Origin: Pseudomonas migulae
GTDB taxonomy: Bacteria > Pseudomonadota > Gammaproteobacteria > Pseudomonadales > Pseudomonadaceae
Reading direction: 5' to 3'
Length of the DNA: 64,000 nucleotides
Assembly (NCBI RefSeq): GCF_024169315.1
Contig: NZ_JALJWR010000001.1
Location: 4,080,501 to 4,144,500, forward strand
The translations under genes were made by a program, and so were the position numbers. Below, in pieces: positions 1-7,741 of this stretch; the first letter of the stretch is position 1; each line of letters starts with the position of its first letter. Below the pieces are notes generated by a model. That model was not told the origin of the DNA, did no database searches, and saw nothing but the letters and a program-made list of their open reading frames with translations.

Positions 1-1795
1 GGGGCCCGCCGTAGATCGAGGCGGCCACTTGCAGGTGCGTAGTCTTGCCTCCCGAGCTGTCACCGTAGAGGTGAAAGCCGCCCGACTCATGGCCGAGCAT
101 GTGCAGCAGCGGGCCGGCAAACGCCACGCTGGCCACAAACGCCAGACGGTGATTGCCGATGCACAACGCGCCGATCTGCTCTTGCCATTGCTCCAAAGTA
201 CCGGCTTCGCTGATGGGGGGAAGCTGCGCGCCGGCCTCATAGAAGTGCAGGTGTTCGATGTGCGAGCCGACCTGTTGTTCGGGCAGCAAGAAGGCGCTGT
301 CATGCCAGCCCAAGCGGGTGACTAGTCGTGCGCGCTGGGCACTGTCAAAGCCACCGAGATAACTCTGCAGGTCATTGCGTGCATTGCGCCCGGAACGACT
401 GCCAGCTAGTCGCAAACCCATGTCTACGAGTGGGCCGAGTACGTCCTTGCCGAAGTCGCCGGTCATGGTCCGCGCCGGAATGTTCCAGCGCTTTTTCGCC
501 CCGTCTGGATCGTCGAACTCGACCAGCAAACCCCAGTTATGACCTTGCGCGTCGCGGGTGCGCGCCAAGATCTCCAGTGGCGAGCACACTGGACGTGCCT
601 CGCCATCGTCACCGGAATAAAACACGCCTTCGGGCGTCAGGCGGAAGCCGCCGGGCAACAGATCGTTTTTGGGTTTCGCGGCGCGCTTGGTCGCCGGCTT
701 AGCCTTGGCTTCGGGTGGTTCGGCCGGTGCTTTCTCCGGCTCGACGCCGAACAATTCGCCAATGCGTTCCAACTCGGCGACGTGCGCCGCCGTCCAGCCT
801 TTGGCCTGCGCATCGGCCGCGTCGTCGCCGTCATCCCATTGACCACCCTTGGCGAAGGCCGGTTGGTCATTCTTGAGGGTGGGCTTGCGTTTGAAGACAT
901 CCAGGGCGATCACGCGCACCGACGCGGCGCCGATCTGGTGCAGTTGTTCGGCGACGGCGTCCATGCAGCTTTTGCCGCTGGCGTCGTTGTCTGGCCACAA
1001 CACCACGGATCGACCTTTGAGCGGTGTCAGGTCGGCTTTGTGCCAGGAGTTCGAGCCGTTCGGCCAGCACGTGGCCACGTAGTGGGGCAGCAGCTCCGCT
1101 GCGGAGTCGGCGGCCTTTTCGCCTTCGCACAGAATGACCGGAGCCTCTGCGCGTTGTGTCAGTTCATCCAAGCGCAGCAGAGGACGCGGCTCAGGTAGCC
1201 CCTGCCAACGCCATTGCTGCGTTTGACCGTCGGTACGCTGGCACCAGGTCAAGGGGGCAAACACCTTATGCGGTTTGCCGTCTTCGTCCGGGCCCAAATC
1301 GAAGCGATAGAGCGCCATGACCGGCTGGCCTTGAGCGTCGCGGTAGATCCAGACGTTGGACGGCGTACCGTGTTGCCGGTGTTTGGTCGGGCACTTGTTC
1401 ATGGCCTCGGCCGGGATCGGCTGGATGGCGAGCCATTCCGGCATTTTGCTTTTGGTTGGGCTCGGCTTCGATAGAGCCGCGCCTGCGGTAACATGCAGCA
1501 GATCCGCCAGCTTGCTGCAAGCCTCGACGTCGGTACCGCCGTCGAGATAGCGCACCAGATCGATCAGGTCGCCGCCTTTGTCTCCGGTGGCAAAATCCGC
1601 CCAGGTGCCTTTTCTCAAGTTGACCTTGAGCGAGCCGACGCGCTTGTCGGCACGGGTTGGATTGGGAGCGGTGTATTCCTTGCCGCCGTCGACGCGTTTG
1701 CCATTTGGCAGCCAATGGGCAAGTACCCGCTCGATCTCTTTCAGAGAGGCCGCTTTCACGTCGGCGAAGCTGGGGCGTTTCGCGTTATTGGTCAT
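1..1795 (-). CDS. Primase-like TOPRIM / DUF927 protein of a P4-type island, partial
   Basis: From the ATG at 1795 the frame stays open for 598 codons to the window edge, so the C-terminus is missing. Residues 60-85 (TWADFATGDKGGDLIDLVRY) resemble the N-terminal module of phage primases. Residues 221-275 look like a TOPRIM core: LCEGEKAAD, then LWPDNDASG, giving the expected Glu and Asp-x-Asp. A Pro/Ala/Lys-rich linker (355-378) leads into a DUF927 module, and a Walker A motif GDSSGGKTT lies close to the edge. Proteins of this build start replication of satellite phages and integrative elements by priming and unwinding DNA. The start overlaps the end of the upstream small gene by 11 bases, so it is the last visible gene of that operon. 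The family is clear; the exact activity is inferred. Confidence 0.85.
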   Translation of the reverse strand, partial: MTNNAKRPSFADVKAASLKEIERVLAHWLPNGKRVDGGKEYTAPNPTRADKRVGSLKVNLRKGTWADFATGDKGGDLIDLVRYLDGGTDVEACSKLADLLHVTAGAALSKPSPTKSKMPEWLAIQPIPAEAMNKCPTKHRQHGTPSNVWIYRDAQGQPVMALYRFDLGPDEDGKPHKVFAPLTWCQRTDGQTQQWRWQGLPEPRPLLRLDELTQRAEAPVILCEGEKAADSAAELLPHYVATCWPNGSNSWHKADLTPLKGRSVVLWPDNDASGKSCMDAVAEQLHQIGAASVRVIALDVFKRKPTLKNDQPAFAKGGQWDDGDDAADAQAKGWTAAHVAELERIGELFGVEPEKAPAEPPEAKAKPATKRAAKPKNDLLPGGFRLTPEGVFYSGDDGEARPVCSPLEILARTRDAQGHNWGLLVEFDDPDGAKKRWNIPARTMTGDFGKDVLGPLVDMGLRLAGSRSGRNARNDLQSYLGGFDSAQRARLVTRLGWHDSAFLLPEQQVGSHIEHLHFYEAGAQLPPISEAGTLEQWQEQIGALCIGNHRLAFVASVAFAGPLLHMLGHESGGFHLYGDSSGGKTTHLQVAASIYGGP

Positions 1796-2072
1796 GGCCA
1801 GCCTCCATTTGCAGGAGGGCGGTGGTCACATCATCGATCACCGCTTTGCCCATTTCACTGAGGTAGTGGGCGGCCATCGCGCACTGCTCAGTGTTGTCGC
1901 CGTGGGTGGCCAGGAGCGTCATGCGATTCGCGCAGCTCAGCAGGTCGGAGGCGTATTCAAGCGCGTCGGATACCGGGATGCCGGCACTGAGCTGAAACAG
2001 CGTCTGATTGGGTTTCCCGCACTGCGCAAAAGTGGTCGCGCCCTGGGTGGTGACGTTGGCATGAAGACTCAT
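1785..2072 (-). CDS. Small DUF3077-like protein
   Basis: A 95-residue protein with the pattern of small Pseudomonas proteins usually labelled DUF3077: an N-terminal FQLSAGIPVSDALEYASDLL segment, then LSCANRMTLLA and a C-terminal helix HYLSEMGKAVIDDVTTALL. No enzyme motif or membrane segment is seen. It overlaps the gene upstream by an ATGA junction and the primase-like gene downstream by 11 bases, so all are probably translated from one message. Proteins of this family are common on Pseudomonas islands and their role is unknown; the family assignment is from memory of the motif. Confidence 0.7.
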   Translation of the reverse strand: MSLHANVTTQGATTFAQCGKPNQTLFQLSAGIPVSDALEYASDLLSCANRMTLLATHGDNTEQCAMAAHYLSEMGKAVIDDVTTALLQMEAGHDQ

Positions 2073-2359
2073 CGCGCACCCCCGGCTTTAGCCCGAGGTA
2101 TCGACGTCGCATCACCATGCAGAGTCAGGGTTTTGATTAGGCCCAGGGTGCCGCGCACGTCCCAAATAACGGCCGCCAATATGTGATTGGCCAGACGAGG
2201 TCTGTCGCTGTCGCTTTCGAAGTGGTCCTCGAGCAGGGTCAGCACTGAGTCGGCGCGGTTAATGGCGCAGGTGATGGCGTCAATCGGAATGCCGGCCTCG
2301 ACATCGTTGCTGACGTCGAGCAGGTCTTCGGGCAGGGAACAGCTCAGGGCGTTGTTCAT
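2069..2359 (-). CDS. Small helical island protein of unknown function
   Basis: A 96-residue product starting at the ATG at 2359 (MNNALSCSLPEDLLDV). It is predicted to be helical and acidic in the middle (TLLEDHFESDSDRPRLANH), and its layout is loosely like the DUF3077-type protein downstream. Its start overlaps the stop of the upstream gene (2356-2359) and its stop overlaps the next start (2069-2072), so translational coupling is likely. The same frame stays open upstream to 2842, but the stretch between is Arg/Cys-rich and does not look like protein, so the internal ATG is preferred. Confidence 0.65.
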   Translation of the reverse strand: MNNALSCSLPEDLLDVSNDVEAGIPIDAITCAINRADSVLTLLEDHFESDSDRPRLANHILAAVIWDVRGTLGLIKTLTLHGDATSIPRAKAGGAR

Positions 2360-2514
2360 TGGGCACCGCCTGCGGTTTCGAGCGCGCGGGCTTTGGCCAT
2401 ATGGGCGTTGTATCGGGTGAGACGTGTAGCGAGGCTGGAGTTGGCGTGTAAAGCGGCGAGAGCCATTGCACGATGGGCAGCGGCGCGATTTTTGGACGGA
2501 TCCATAGTGATCAT
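2356..2514 (-). CDS. 52-residue island protein, possibly the C-terminal half of a frameshifted gene
   Basis: Starts at ATG 2514 with a GGGAG ribosome binding site eight bases upstream; the product begins MITMDPSKNRAAAHRAMALA and is Ala/Arg-rich and helical. The frame is also open further upstream to 2586 and reads AWRQVVVAPLIRELHQM before this start, which looks like genuine protein. It may therefore be the tail of the product that begins at 2842, joined by a +1 frameshift near 2560, with an internal start. No function is recognised. Confidence 0.55.
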   Translation of the reverse strand: MITMDPSKNRAAAHRAMALAALHANSSLATRLTRYNAHMAKARALETAGGAQ

Positions 2515-2551
2515 TTGATGTAGCTCCCGAATCAGAGGAGCCACCACAACC

Positions 2552-2842
2552 TGCCGCCAAGCAGGAATGGGTGGCGAATTGCGCAAGATTGGCGGACCGG
2601 TGATTCAGGAACCCGGCGCACCCGAAGGTGCTCCTGCGCAACTCGCCATAACGCATAATCGCGGGCACAAAAAAAGCGCCTGCAATTGAGTATATGGCGC
2701 TGTTGCGCCTGAAATCGTTCGACCCGCCAAGGTCGGTCACTGAATTTGCAGCGACCGCCAGAGAGTAACGTCCCATTTTCGAAAGTGCAACCGTGCGGAA
2801 ACCTTGCGCATTTTTTCGATGCGTCATAAATTGTGCTGGCAT
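2552..2842 (-). CDS. Putative island protein, N-terminal frame (97 codons), end uncertain
   Basis: ATG at 2842 follows a good ribosome binding site (GAGGTAAA). The product begins MPAQFMTHRKNAQGFRTVAL and has a hydrophobic centre (IYSIAGAFFVPAIMRYGELR). The organisation recalls the small Ash/Icd-like proteins near the control region of P4-type satellites, but that link is weak. After about codon 97 the frame stays open but turns Cys/Arg-rich, while plausible protein continues one base away. The end given here is the point where the coding character moves to the other frame, not a stop codon. Confidence 0.4.
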
Positions 2843-2890
2843 GTAGATTTACCTCAACGCCTCCGGATCGCTCCCGGGGGCGTTTCCATT

Positions 2891-3196
2891 TCAGGTGTGA
2901 ACTTCCCAGTGCAGAGAAAGCAGGGGCAGGAAGTCACCATCAATCATTGAGCGAGCATCTTCGTAGGCTGCTACTTGCTGGCCTTCGTCGACAATTACAG
3001 CGCTGAATTTCTCGGTATGCATCGCTAGGGCGCACCAGGTTCCATCAGGCCACTTCAACACTCCCACGACGCGATTAAGGCGTTCGTGTTTGGTTCGGTA
3101 GCGCTCGAGTCGTTGCATGTACGATGCCGATAGACCGATCTCGCGAAGGACTGAAAACGGCTTCAATACCGCCCTACGAGCAATGTGCCTTCTCAT
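2891..3196 (-). CDS. Island protein of unknown function (101 aa)
   Basis: Begins at ATG 3196 (MRRHIARRAVLKPFSVLRE), overlapping the stop of the AlpA-like gene by ATGA at 3193-3196. The basic N-terminus is followed by LERYRTKHERLNRVVGVLKW and a C-terminal sheet-rich part with several aromatic residues (MHTEKFSAVIVDEG). No domain is recognised. Its tight coupling to a regulator suggests a role in control or replication of the element, which is inference from position only. Confidence 0.6.
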   Translation of the reverse strand: MRRHIARRAVLKPFSVLREIGLSASYMQRLERYRTKHERLNRVVGVLKWPDGTWCALAMHTEKFSAVIVDEGQQVAAYEDARSMIDGDFLPLLSLHWEVHT

Positions 3197-3546
3197 GCTG
3201 CTGCCTCGTTGCGAGCGGCGATACGCGCTCGGGTCCAACTCAAAACCTCAGACAAAACCCAGGCGACTGGAGCACCACGAGCATTGCTGTCAGTGAGCTT
3301 TACGGACTGCGGGAATCCGCTTTCGGGCTGACTCATGAGTTTGTAAACGGTAGCGCGACCGATACCTGTGATGGCCATCACCAGGTGGATGCGGATGAGT
3401 GTGGCGGCGGGATCGAAGCGTCCTAACTCTGAATCGCTAACTCTCATTGGCGAGATCGTAGGCGGCACAAATTCTCGAATCGAATCGGCATTGGTTACTG
3501 AAAGTGCAAGCGCCGTAACGGTGCATTTCTGCTTGGTTTCAACCAT
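3193..3546 (-). CDS. AlpA-family phage-type transcriptional regulator
   Basis: A 117-residue product. Residues from about 50 on fit the AlpA/phage regulator family: LIRIHLVMAITGIGRATVYK is the winged helix-turn-helix, followed by FPQSVKL and APVAWVLSEVLSW. Members control excision or early transcription of P4-like elements. The N-terminal 45 residues are an unusual extension. The ATG at 3546 shares bases with the stop of the upstream helix-turn-helix gene and has an AGGAC ribosome binding site; a longer frame reaching 3684 is rejected for lack of such a site and odd composition. Confidence 0.8.
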   Translation of the reverse strand: MVETKQKCTVTALALSVTNADSIREFVPPTISPMRVSDSELGRFDPAATLIRIHLVMAITGIGRATVYKLMSQPESGFPQSVKLTDSNARGAPVAWVLSEVLSWTRARIAARNEAAA

Positions 3547-3794
3547 TACGCATGTCCTCGCGCTAAGTTGGTGGTAGCGGAGCACACACGACTTTCGAGC
3601 CAGGTGGCGACATCTTGAGGGCGGTAACGCACTCGAGATCCGGTCTTTAGGTAAGGAAGAGAGTTGGTGCGAGAACTGCGCCAAGCGGCAAGCGTTCGGC
3701 TGGACAAGCCAAGTGCAGTGGCAACTTGATCGGTGGTCAGCAGTTCAGATGTGATCGTGGTATCAGATGTAACTGAAGCGTTGAGGAGCGTCAT
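3546..3794 (-). CDS. Excisionase-like helix-turn-helix protein
   Basis: An 82-residue protein with an excisionase/MerR-type DNA-binding motif: LLTTDQVATALGLSSRTLAA, then the wing LPYLKTGSRVRYRPQDVATW. Such proteins bind element ends or promoters and help excision or regulate early genes. ATG 3794 has AGGAAA six bases upstream. It is the first gene of the leftward operon that reaches the primase-like gene, just downstream of the iteron region, so it may bind there; that is inference. Confidence 0.75.
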   Translation of the reverse strand: MTLLNASVTSDTTITSELLTTDQVATALGLSSRTLAAWRSSRTNSLPYLKTGSRVRYRPQDVATWLESRVCSATTNLARGHA

Positions 3795-4286
3795 AGCGCG
3801 TTTCCTGTAGTAGTTCTTACAGGCCCAAGCTATATAAACGCTTTTGCATTTATTGGAAGTTCGATTTTCTGGGGGTTTAGCCTTCTGCGGTGCTTTTTTT
3901 GGGGGGAAGTCGTGCACGTTCGCAGCACAGTTTTGATTTTCACTGTAGACGTCCAACCATGTCCTACTGGTTTTTCATACAGTTTAAAAACGAAAAGTCA
4001 GAGATGGCGGCTGTGTACAAATCCGACGAACGGTAGCCCCCGGGCCCCTGATCCGTAATCAGGAGCAGCGACGCGAATTCCGCCGGATTACACGAAACGG
4101 AGCAGCCGGCAGGAAGGTGAGGAGGATTTAAGGCGTTACACCTCTTTGCCGCGTAACACCGGGTGGATGGATAGCCTGTGCAGCGTGTTGCGCGGAAATT
4201 ACCCAATAAATTCAATGGGTTGGTCGGTGCTGTAACACCCGTAACACTCGTAACACCCATTTTTCATGGGTGCTGGGATTACACAG
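3795..4286. promoter_or_regulatory. Control region between regulators and integrase of the island
   Basis: About 490 bases without a convincing gene. It should hold the promoter of the leftward island operon and the end of the integrase transcript. It contains three tandem GTAACAC iterons (4232-4258) and two more related boxes at 4135-4142 (GTTACACC) and 4153-4160 (GTAACACC). A frame at 3964-4260 on the minus strand has poor composition and no ribosome binding site, and was not called. Confidence 0.6.
4232..4258. repeat. Three tandem 9-bp iterons
   Basis: GTAACACCC, GTAACACTC and GTAACACCC follow each other exactly, starting at 4232, 4241 and 4250. Iterons of this size near the primase operon of satellite phages are typical binding sites for a replication protein or a repressor. 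The role here is inferred from position. Confidence 0.7.
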
Positions 4287-5522
4287 TCATACCGCCTTGC
4301 CAAATTGACCCTGGACAATGTTGCCGTGCTCCAATTCATCAAGGTGGTCTGCATACCACTGCATCATGACTTTGCGCTGAGGCAAGTACACAGCCTTGTT
4401 GTACACACCTGCTATTCCCTCTTTTACATGAGAGAGCTGAGCCTCAATGTGGTTTTCGTCAAATCCCTGTTCATTAAGGATCGTGCTAGCAATGTGACGG
4501 AAACCATGGCCAGTTTGCCGGCCCGCATATCCCAGCCTGCGCAGCGCCATCAGAAAGACGGTATTGCTACGGGGGATGGTTCGATCTTTTCTCCCAGGGA
4601 AGAGAAGGGGGTATGCGCCTGTCAGCGTGCGCAGCTCCGTTATCGATTCAATGGCCTGTCGAGATAAAGGCACTACATGCTCGCGCCGACGCTTCATTCT
4701 CTCGGCTGGAATCGTCCAGAGCTTTTTGTTGAGGTCGATTTCTGACCAGCGTGCTTCTCTAATCTCGCTCGGGCGCGCCGCTAACAGAGCAAGCAAACGA
4801 AGCCCAAGACGGACATCCTTTGCGTGAGGGTAAGAGTTGATAGCTCGAAGTAATGCAGGCAGCTCTTCTATTGATACGTGTGCATAATTTTCAGCACTTC
4901 GTGTCTGAAGAAATTTATTAAGGCCTTCAAGCGGGTTGTGGATCGCTCGGCCTGTCACGCGTGCCAAGTCGTAGATTTCTTTGCAGAAGGCCCGAACTCT
5001 GCCCATTTGCTCAATGATCCCTTTCTGCTCCATGCCGCGCAGAAACTCCATCCATTCGAGGGGCAGTATTTCTGTGTAGATGCGTTTGCCGAAAACGGGG
5101 AATACGTGAAGCTCCAGGGCACCAAGGACTCGACGGGACGTGCCGGCTTCCCAGCTTGAGCGCCTAGCCTCAAACCATTCGCGTCCCAATGCTTCGAAAG
5201 TGTTGTTGGCAGCCACCCGGTCAGCAATCTTGCGAGCCTGCTTACTGACTAAAGGGTTTTTACCCGTCGATGCGTCATCCCGCAGTTGCGCCGCCTTCTG
5301 CCTGGCTAGCGAGCCACTGATTTCGGGGTAACCGCCTAGGCCCAGCCAGGACCATTTCCCGTCTGGTTTTTTGTAGCGCAACTCCCACGACTTCTGCCCA
5401 TTTGCCTTGACCCGAAAATACAAGCCGTTGCCGTCTTGCTCCCGGTACGTCGCACTCTCTGGCTCCAAGCCTGCAAGAGTAGTGTCGGCCAGTGGGCGGC
5501 GTTTGATTTCAGTACGCTTCAC
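4287..5522 (-). CDS. int: P4-type tyrosine integrase
   Basis: A 411-residue protein with the N-terminal DUF4102-type arm-binding domain (residues 10-95, GLYFRVKANGQKSWELRYKK), a core-binding domain (105-205) and the C-terminal catalytic domain. The active-site set is intact: R250 (AARPSEIRE), H339 and R342 (HGFRH), H365 (LSH) and the nucleophile Y374 (GVYNKA). Such enzymes insert DNA into the 3' end of tRNA genes. The adjacent tRNA-Arg gene, 170 bases from the start codon, is the obvious target. The gene ends at a low-complexity control region with iterons rather than at another gene. Confidence 0.95.
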   Translation of the reverse strand: MKRTEIKRRPLADTTLAGLEPESATYREQDGNGLYFRVKANGQKSWELRYKKPDGKWSWLGLGGYPEISGSLARQKAAQLRDDASTGKNPLVSKQARKIADRVAANNTFEALGREWFEARRSSWEAGTSRRVLGALELHVFPVFGKRIYTEILPLEWMEFLRGMEQKGIIEQMGRVRAFCKEIYDLARVTGRAIHNPLEGLNKFLQTRSAENYAHVSIEELPALLRAINSYPHAKDVRLGLRLLALLAARPSEIREARWSEIDLNKKLWTIPAERMKRRREHVVPLSRQAIESITELRTLTGAYPLLFPGRKDRTIPRSNTVFLMALRRLGYAGRQTGHGFRHIASTILNEQGFDENHIEAQLSHVKEGIAGVYNKAVYLPQRKVMMQWYADHLDELEHGNIVQGQFGKAV

Positions 5523-5610
5523 TGCGTGTATGCCTCCAGTTCAATGAATCTCAAAGCATACACGTGGGCATACACGGCGTGAAGTTATAGGGGTAGACAG
5601 GGAGGGATAG

Positions 5611-5644
5611 CCAGAAACAAGAAAGCCCGCACAGGGCGGGCTTC
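5611..5644 (-). terminator. Rho-independent terminator after tRNA-Arg
   Basis: Read on the minus strand, stem GCGGGCTT at 5636-5643 and its partner 5623-5630 enclose a five-base loop and are followed by a T-rich run. It lies about 45 bases after the tRNA 3' end, between the tRNA and the integrase gene. Confidence 0.7.
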
Positions 5645-5689
5645 TTGGGGTGTTTCGTAGACTGTCTGAGACAGGTCTAGACTGCAATA

Positions 5690-5766
5690 TGGTGCACCAG
5701 GCGGGATTCGAACCCACGACCCCTGCCTTCGGAGGGCAGTACTCTATCCAGCTGAGCTACTGGTGC
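5690..5766 (-). tRNA. tRNA-Arg (anticodon CCG)
   Basis: A complete 77-base cloverleaf on the minus strand. The acceptor stem GCACCAG pairs with CTGGTGC, the D arm contains AGCTCAGCTGGATAGAG, the anticodon stem-loop is CTGCC-CTCCGAA-GGCAG giving anticodon CCG, and the T arm has GGGTTCGAATCC. The 3' CCA is encoded (5690-5692). It is the likely attachment site of the neighbouring integrase, whose gene faces the same way just beyond the 3' end; the other att copy lies outside the window. Confidence 0.95.
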
Positions 5767-6115
5767 AAGCGGGCGCCATGATACTCATATGCACTGCATG
5801 CGTCCATGCCGCTGAATCGACAGCGCTTTTCCAAAGCGTAACCTGCGTTTGCTACGTTGATCAGAAAAATTCGGTAAATGCGGCGTTTTCGTTCTTTTTT
5901 TCGAACAGCCTATTGTCCTTTACCCCCTTTGATCCTAGGATTCGTTTGAGATTTCAAACGCTCTTGTCTGGGTGCTGAACCGCACGAGTTCATTCCGTGC
6001 GCTATTTATGTGCTTCAGCCCGGTGAATGATTTCCCTGACGGCAGCCTTTTGAGGCGCCTTTCTACAATCATAATTTGCTCCGCGCCTGCCGCGGTGCTG
6101 TTAAGGAAAGCCGAC
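5767..6115. other. Region between tRNA-Arg and gabD
   Basis: About 350 bases holding the tRNA promoter (reading left) and the gabD promoter (reading right). A frame continuous with gabD is open from 5972, but it lacks a ribosome binding site and the known family start is at 6116. No clear operator or further gene was seen. Confidence 0.6.
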
Positions 6116-7558
6116 ATGCAGCTTAAAGACACCCAGTTGTTCCGCCAGCAAGCCTTCATCGATGGCGCTTGGGTCGATGCGGACAATGGTCAGACGATCA
6201 AGGTCAACAACCCGGCAACGGGCGAAATTCTGGGCACCGTGCCGAAAATGGGCGCTGCCGAAACCCGCCGTGCGATCGAAGCCGCTGACAAGGCGTTGCC
6301 GGCCTGGCGTGCACTGACCGCCAAGGACCGTGCGAACAAGCTGCGTCGCTGGTTCGAACTGATCATCGAGAACCAGGACGACCTGGCTCGCCTGATGACC
6401 CTGGAGCAAGGCAAGCCATTGGCCGAAGCCAAGGGCGAAATCGTTTACGCCGCTTCCTTTATCGAGTGGTTCGCTGAAGAAGCCAAACGCGTCTACGGTG
6501 ACGTGATTCCGGGCCACCAGCCAGACAAGCGCCTGATCGTGATCAAGCAGCCAATCGGCGTGACCGCTGCAATCACCCCGTGGAACTTCCCGGCCGCGAT
6601 GATCACCCGTAAAGCCGGCCCGGCCCTGGCCGCCGGTTGCACCATGGTGCTCAAGCCTGCTTCGCAAACGCCGTTCTCGGCATTCGCCTTGGCTGAACTG
6701 GCGCAACGTGCCGGCATTCCTGCTGGCGTGTTCAGCGTGGTGTCCGGCAGCGCCGGCGACATCGGTAGCGAACTGACCAGCAACCCGATCGTGCGTAAAT
6801 TGTCCTTCACTGGCTCGACCGAAATCGGTCGTCAGCTGATGGCCGAATGCGCCAAGGACATCAAGAAAGTGTCCCTGGAACTGGGCGGCAACGCGCCGTT
6901 CATCGTGTTTGACGACGCGGACCTGGATAAGGCCGTCGAAGGCGCGATCATTTCCAAGTACCGCAACAACGGCCAGACCTGCGTCTGCGCCAACCGTCTG
7001 TACATCCAGGATTCGGTCTACGACGCGTTCGCCGAGAAGCTGAAAGTGGCAGTGTCCAAGCTCAAGATCGGTAACGGTCTGGAAGAAGGCACCACCACCG
7101 GTCCGCTGATCGACGAAAAAGCCGTGGCCAAGGTTCAAGAGCACATCGCTGACGCCGTTTCCAAAGGCGCGACCGTGCTGTCCGGTGGCAAGAGCATGGA
7201 AGGCAACTTCTTCGAGCCGACCATCCTGACCAACGTGCCGAAGAACGCAGCCGTGGCCAAGGAAGAAACCTTCGGTCCATTGGCGCCGCTGTTCCGCTTC
7301 AAGGACGAAGCCGAAGTGATCGCGATGTCGAACGACACCGAGTTCGGTCTGGCCTCGTACTTCTATGCTCGCGACCTGGGCCGTGTGTTCCGTGTGGCGG
7401 AAGCCCTGGAATACGGTATGGTCGGCGTCAACACCGGGTTGATCTCCAACGAAGTCGCGCCGTTCGGCGGCATCAAGGCGTCGGGCCTGGGCCGTGAAGG
7501 CTCCAAGTACGGCATCGAAGATTACCTGGAAATCAAATACCTCTGCCTGGGCATCTAA
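6116..7558 (+). CDS. gabD: NADP-dependent succinate-semialdehyde dehydrogenase
   Basis: Oxidises succinate semialdehyde to succinate, the second step of 4-aminobutyrate breakdown, in the cytoplasm. The 480 residues equal the usual GabD length. The aldehyde dehydrogenase fold is complete: PWNFP at the cofactor site, the general-base Glu in LELGGNAPF (about 253), and the nucleophile Cys in NNGQTCVCANR (about 287), next to a second Cys as in redox-sensitive GabD. ATG 6116 is preceded by AAGGAAA and gives the standard N-terminus. It is followed by gabT, with an intercistronic hairpin between them. Confidence 0.95.
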   Translation: MQLKDTQLFRQQAFIDGAWVDADNGQTIKVNNPATGEILGTVPKMGAAETRRAIEAADKALPAWRALTAKDRANKLRRWFELIIENQDDLARLMTLEQGKPLAEAKGEIVYAASFIEWFAEEAKRVYGDVIPGHQPDKRLIVIKQPIGVTAAITPWNFPAAMITRKAGPALAAGCTMVLKPASQTPFSAFALAELAQRAGIPAGVFSVVSGSAGDIGSELTSNPIVRKLSFTGSTEIGRQLMAECAKDIKKVSLELGGNAPFIVFDDADLDKAVEGAIISKYRNNGQTCVCANRLYIQDSVYDAFAEKLKVAVSKLKIGNGLEEGTTTGPLIDEKAVAKVQEHIADAVSKGATVLSGGKSMEGNFFEPTILTNVPKNAAVAKEETFGPLAPLFRFKDEAEVIAMSNDTEFGLASYFYARDLGRVFRVAEALEYGMVGVNTGLISNEVAPFGGIKASGLGREGSKYGIEDYLEIKYLCLGI

Positions 7559-7578
7559 GCTCGGCTGGGCATTGCTTC

Positions 7579-7618
7579 AAACGCAAAGGGCACGAGAGCG
7601 CTGACCCTTTGCGTGTTT
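7579..7618 (+). other. Hairpin between gabD and gabT
   Basis: CGCAAAGGG (7582-7590) pairs with CCCTTTGCG (7605-7613) over a 14-base loop. There is no T-run after it, so it is more likely an RNA processing or stability element than a terminator; this is inference. Confidence 0.5.
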
Positions 7619-7741
7619 CAAACGGAATTTTCTCTGTGACCGGGAAAGCTGTGGCAGTCGATCATCGCATGCTGCCGTAGTTGCCTCCCCGCCGCATTTT
7701 CCTTGAACCACGCCGCCCGATGAGCGGTGAATGAGGACTTT

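Noticed and set aside
3964..4260. A 98-codon frame on the minus strand in the island control region
   Set aside because: It overlaps the iterons, has no ribosome binding site and odd composition.
5972..6115. An upstream extension of gabD
   Set aside because: The added residues match no family sequence, and a good ribosome binding site precedes ATG 6116.
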